A stretch of DNA of 64,000 bases from Erythrobacteraceae bacterium CFH 75059. Lineage in GTDB: Bacteria; Pseudomonadota; Alphaproteobacteria; Sphingomonadales; Sphingomonadaceae. Below the pieces are notes generated by a model. That model was not told where the DNA came from, did not search any database, and was given only the letters and a program-made list of their open reading frames with translations. Below are positions 61,168 through 64,000 of the stretch, piece by piece; within the stretch, counting starts at the first letter, position 1; every line of letters begins with the position of its first letter. The stretch covers positions 248,001 to 312,000 of the forward strand of contig SJSR01000002.1 of NCBI GenBank assembly GCA_004331795.1, given 5' to 3'. A program made the translations under genes and the position numbers.

Positions 61168-61578
61168 ATGCAGCGGCGCTGGCTGATGAAATCGGAGCCG
61201 GACGTCTTCGGCTGGCCTGACCTTCTGGCCAAGGGGGAGGAGATCTGGGACGGGGTGCGCAACCATCGGGCCCGTCTCAACCTTGAAGCCATGCAGGTCG
61301 GTGACGAGGCGTTCTTCTACCACTCCAACATCGGGCGCGAGATCGTCGGCATCGTGACCATCACGGCCGCCGGCCTGTGCGATCCGACCGATCCGACGGG
61401 CCGGTGGCGTGCCGTCCAGGTCGCGCCGCTGCGGCCGCTGAAGCGTCCGGTGAGGCTGGCGACCATCAAGGGCGACGCCGCCCTCGCCGACATGGAGTTG
61501 GTGCGGCAGTCCCGCCTGTCGGTCAGCGCGGTCCGGCCCGAGGAATGGCAGCGGGTGCTCGAACTGGCCGAAGAGTGA
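61168..61578 (+). CDS. EVE domain protein
   Basis: A 136-residue PUA-like protein. RRWLMKSEPDVFGWPDLLAKGEEIWDGVRNHRARLNLEAMQVGDEAFFYHSNIGREIVGIV is the hallmark of EVE proteins, which bind modified bases in DNA or RNA (human THYN1 is a relative). The ATG at 61168 has AAAGGA upstream; a GTG 15 nt earlier is less likely. It ends 28 nt from the convergent ThDP enzyme gene. Confidence 0.92.
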   Translation: MQRRWLMKSEPDVFGWPDLLAKGEEIWDGVRNHRARLNLEAMQVGDEAFFYHSNIGREIVGIVTITAAGLCDPTDPTGRWRAVQVAPLRPLKRPVRLATIKGDAALADMELVRQSRLSVSAVRPEEWQRVLELAEE

Positions 61579-61606
61579 CGCAGGTCAGGCGGCGCTGCCG
61601 CGGGTG

Positions 61607-63256
61607 TCAGCTTTCCCCGCGCAATCCGCTGATCGTGGCACCGCTGGCCGCCAACTGCTCGGCATCCACCTGGCAGTGGATGAGGCGCACGCCGCTCTGA
61701 CCCCGCGCCTCGGCAAGCTCTGCGCGGAACTCCTCGGTGGTGCGCACGGCAACGCCCTGGCACCCGAAGGCGCGGGCGAGGGCGGCGAAGTCGGGATTGC
61801 GCAGATCGGTGCCGATGACCCGTCCGGGAAAGCTGCGTTCCTGATGCATGCGGATGGTACCGTAGCTGCCGTTGTCGACCACGATGACGATGAGACTGGC
61901 GCCATGCTGAACCGCGGTGGCAAGCTCCTGCCCGGTCATCAGGAAGTCGCCATCGCCGGATACTGCGAGGACCAGCCGCTCTGGATGGCGCAGCGCCGCC
62001 GCGATCGCGGCCGGCACGCCGTAGCCCATGGCGCCGCAGGTCGGTGCAAGCTGGCCGGGCCACGCCTCGTATTTCCAGAAACGATGCCACCACCCGGCGA
62101 AGTTCCCCGCGCCGTTGCACACGATGGTGTCCGGCGGGAGGAGTTCGCCGGCGAGGCCGACGCATCGGGCAAGGTCAAGCGCGTGACGCGGCGCCGGCGG
62201 CATCGACCACCTGCGCCACTGCGCGTGCGCCTCCTGTCCCGCATCGAAGCCGATCAGGTCCTCGCCGACCCACAGGCAGGCGCTTTCGCTGAACTCCGCC
62301 GGGTCGGCGCAGATCGCCAGGGCTGCGGGGTAGACGCTGTTCAGCTCCTCCGGGTCCGGATGCACGTGAATGAGCTGGACGCCCTCGGCGGCGGGCTCGG
62401 GCACGCTGTAGCCGTCCGTCGTGGCCTCGCCGAGACGCGCACCGACACACAGGATGACGTCGGCGGCACGCACCCGCTCGACGAGTTCGGGATTGGGTCC
62501 GTACCCCAGCGATCCCGCATAGACCGGCGAGCTGGCCGGGATGGCGTCCTGTCTCCGGAAGGCGGTCGCAACGGGCAAGCCCAGCCTCTCCGCGAACTGC
62601 TGGAAATAGTGGCGCGCCTTTGCGTTCCAGCCCGCGCCACCGACAAGGGCCACCGGCGCGGCCGCATCGCCGAGCATCTGCAGCATCGTGCCCACCGCAT
62701 CGGGGCAGGGAGGCTGCGCCGGGCGGTAGACGCAGGGCCTGACGCGGGCGGTGCAGCCTTGTGCCAGCATATCCTCCGGCAAGGCGAGCACGACGGGGCC
62801 CGGACGCCCGCTCATCGCGGTGGCATAGGCGCGGGCCACATATTCTGGAACCCGCTCGGGATCGTCGATCCGGGCTGCCCACTTGGCCAGCGGTCGGAAG
62901 AAGGCGGGCAGGTCGACTTCCTGAAACCCCTCGCGGTCGCGCATCGGCCGGGCGACATCGCCGACGAACAGGATGAGCGGGCAGGAGTCCTGAAATGCGA
63001 CATGCACCCCGATGCTGGCATTCGTGGCGCCGGGGCCGCGGGTGACGAACGCCACCCCGGGCCGCCCCGTCAGCGCGCCGTCGGCAGCGGCCATGAACGC
63101 CGCGCCGCTCTCGTGGCGGCAGGTCACCAGCGGGAGCGTCGGATGGTCGTGCAGCGCGTCCAGAACGTGCAGGAAACTCTCACCAGGCACCGCGAACACG
63201 CGGTCGCACTGCTGCTCGACCAGCGCCTCGACCAGAACCTCGGCAGCGGTAGGCAT
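61607..63256 (-). CDS. Thiamine diphosphate-dependent enzyme, acetolactate-synthase-like
   Basis: A 549-residue member of the AHAS/pyruvate-decarboxylase superfamily. The catalytic Glu26 sits in FAVPGESFLHVLDAL; the middle domain has VALVGGAGWNAKARHYFQQFAERLGLPVATAFRRQDAIP; the ThDP/Mg motif is SGDGDFLMTGQELATAVQHGASLIVIVVDNGSYG. It is not clearly IlvB: no small subunit is adjacent and the closest family members are uncharacterised 'thiamine pyrophosphate-binding proteins'. Possible reactions include 2-oxoacid decarboxylation or carboligation; I cannot choose. Confidence 0.9.
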   Translation of the reverse strand: MPTAAEVLVEALVEQQCDRVFAVPGESFLHVLDALHDHPTLPLVTCRHESGAAFMAAADGALTGRPGVAFVTRGPGATNASIGVHVAFQDSCPLILFVGDVARPMRDREGFQEVDLPAFFRPLAKWAARIDDPERVPEYVARAYATAMSGRPGPVVLALPEDMLAQGCTARVRPCVYRPAQPPCPDAVGTMLQMLGDAAAPVALVGGAGWNAKARHYFQQFAERLGLPVATAFRRQDAIPASSPVYAGSLGYGPNPELVERVRAADVILCVGARLGEATTDGYSVPEPAAEGVQLIHVHPDPEELNSVYPAALAICADPAEFSESACLWVGEDLIGFDAGQEAHAQWRRWSMPPAPRHALDLARCVGLAGELLPPDTIVCNGAGNFAGWWHRFWKYEAWPGQLAPTCGAMGYGVPAAIAAALRHPERLVLAVSGDGDFLMTGQELATAVQHGASLIVIVVDNGSYGTIRMHQERSFPGRVIGTDLRNPDFAALARAFGCQGVAVRTTEEFRAELAEARGQSGVRLIHCQVDAEQLAASGATISGLRGES

Positions 63257-63425
63257 CGTCTCGTTCTCCCGTTCGCTCTGGGCTGCAAATAGCCCTCAAG
63301 CACGCAAGCCATGCCTGCGGAAGGCGTGCGCAAGGTGCCTCAGGCACCGGCCCCTCTGTGCCAGAACGGGCCAGCCGCCAACATGCCGCGTGCGCAAATG
63401 CTTACCGCCGCGTTAACGGTGAACC

Positions 63426-63626
63426 ATGCGGCGATCTCTCGTACTCACCCAGGAACACCGGCGCCATCCCTTCCGTGTGCGGCTGCCGATGCCCGGCACC
63501 ATGACCACGCGCTCGCAGGCGGCCCAGGACACCGGGGTGGTCGCCAGCGCTGGGCTGTCGGACGCACGCGGGGTGGTCAGCGTGTGGTTCGCCGCTTTCG
63601 CGGCCGTGCTCGTGTTCATCCTGTAG
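63426..63626 (+). CDS. Possible small tail-anchored protein
   Basis: A 66-residue frame of unknown function, basic at the N-terminus (MRRSLVLTQEHRRHPFRVRLP), with a C-terminal hydrophobic stretch VVSVWFAAFAAVLVFIL that could anchor it. There is no strong Shine-Dalgarno sequence. The 169-bp region before it (63257-63425) also serves the ThDP enzyme and otherwise shows nothing recognisable. Its stop overlaps the transporter gene by 11 nt. It may be spurious. Confidence 0.3.
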   Translation: MRRSLVLTQEHRRHPFRVRLPMPGTMTTRSQAAQDTGVVASAGLSDARGVVSVWFAAFAAVLVFIL

Positions 63627-64000
63627 CCTGCCCGGAGCTGACCGCGGCTCCGCCGGCCGGCTGCAGCGCGGCGCGCCGCTCGACCCGGTGCAGACGGTGG
63701 GCCAGCCAGGCCGAGTAAAGGCACATGGCGGCGGCAAGCAGCAGCTGATCCGTGCTCGTCACCGAGAGCGCCGTCAGCGCCCATGAAACCAGGGACCCGG
63801 CCACCATCGCGCCGGAGTTGACGATGTTGTTCGCCGCGATCGTGCGCGCGGCGGTGGCCGGCGCCACGCGCGTGGTCAGGAACGCGTAGAGCGGCACGAC
63901 GAACATGCCGCCGGCAACGGCGATCCCGAGAAGCGTCAGCAGCAGCGGGACGGCCAGGGGCATGCGCGCAAAGCCGCCGACGGTCAGCAGGTCGCCCAGC
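63616..64000 (-). CDS. MFS transporter, LplT-like (partial, N-terminus outside window)
   Basis: The last 127 residues of a membrane transporter run off the right edge. LAVPLLLTLLGIAVAGGMFVVPLYAFLTTRVAPATAARTIAANNIVNSGAMVAGSLVSWAL has the VPLxAxLQ...AxNxxxN pattern of lysophospholipid flippase LplT, and two further helices follow. In many alphaproteobacteria such a domain is fused to an acyltransferase, but here the frame ends soon after the helices. The LplT role (lysophosphatidylethanolamine import) is inferred from motif only. Confidence 0.75.
   Translation of the reverse strand, partial: LGDLLTVGGFARMPLAVPLLLTLLGIAVAGGMFVVPLYAFLTTRVAPATAARTIAANNIVNSGAMVAGSLVSWALTALSVTSTDQLLLAAAMCLYSAWLAHRLHRVERRAALQPAGGAAVSSGQATG

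Overview
The window reads as a contiguous piece of the core chromosome of a high-GC alphaproteobacterium, most likely a sphingomonad (Sphingomonadales). Pointers are the bamA - skp-like - fabZ - rpmE order, the dapF - ftsY - ispZ group, an NDUFS4-type complex I subunit, a PEPxxWA-CTERM protein, a DUF6456 protein and a GTA-type 3TM holin homologue. Genus assignment is inference. I see no insertion sequence, integrase, prophage block or CRISPR array. Genes are tightly packed, with many 4-nt ATGA, GTGA or TTGA overlaps and several GTG or TTG starts.

Layout. 1-1421: a redox or sulfur-stress cluster (truncated persulfide-dioxygenase-like MBL protein, 1-Cys peroxiredoxin, ArsR regulator) around an AT-rich palindrome. 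1558-1737: tRNA-Pro(TGG) and a CAT-anticodon tRNA, probably Ile2. 1831-4904: PAS/histidine-kinase-like protein, Lrp/AsnC regulator, YflT-like stress protein. 4967-7861 (minus): accC, accB, aroQ and a 3TM holin-like gene. 8021-10188: TonB-dependent receptor and tRNA-Pro(GGG). 10394-13330: yajC-secD-secF. 13352-16864: XRE regulator, DUF6456 protein, uracil-DNA glycosylase family protein, Uup-type ABC-F ATPase. 16968-20242: SIMPL protein, PepSY-like protein, two-component pair. 20307-21050: PEPxxWA-CTERM protein. 21268-25041: polyprenyl diphosphate synthase, hrpB, NDUFS4-like subunit. 25050-32624: SRP RNA, dnaX, ybaB, GT61, YihY, lon and HU gene. 32648-33732: RlmB-type methyltransferase and tRNA-Tyr. 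33809-36815: KAS III-like enzyme, a degenerate phosphatidylserine decarboxylase homologue, pssA and a small membrane protein.

37118-48396 is a long same-strand run covering translation, envelope and isoprenoid synthesis: rpsB, tsf, pyrH, frr, uppS, cdsA, dxr, rseP, bamA, skp-like, fabZ, rpmE. Then come tRNA-His, a Leu/Glu-type amino-acid dehydrogenase, cytochrome c maturation genes ccmCDEFGH plus a ccmI-like gene (49861-54780), kup, and the minus-strand group ispZ-like, ftsY, dapF. The right end holds a GGDEF-EAL protein, an EVE protein, a ThDP enzyme and the C-terminal part of an LplT-like transporter.

Most notable: (i) the Psd homologue next to pssA lacks the Gly-Ser self-cleavage site and the conserved His although its reading frame is open; (ii) a GTTC-N7-GTTC direct repeat, the alphaproteobacterial LexA-box pattern, lies with a DnaA box upstream of a small single-membrane-segment gene; (iii) the ArsR regulator of the MBL/peroxiredoxin cluster has no cysteine; (iv) a histidine-kinase-like protein has an intact H-box but an unrecognisable ATPase domain; (v) the tRNA-Pro(GGG) precursor can extend its acceptor stem by 9 bp and so bury its CCA end.
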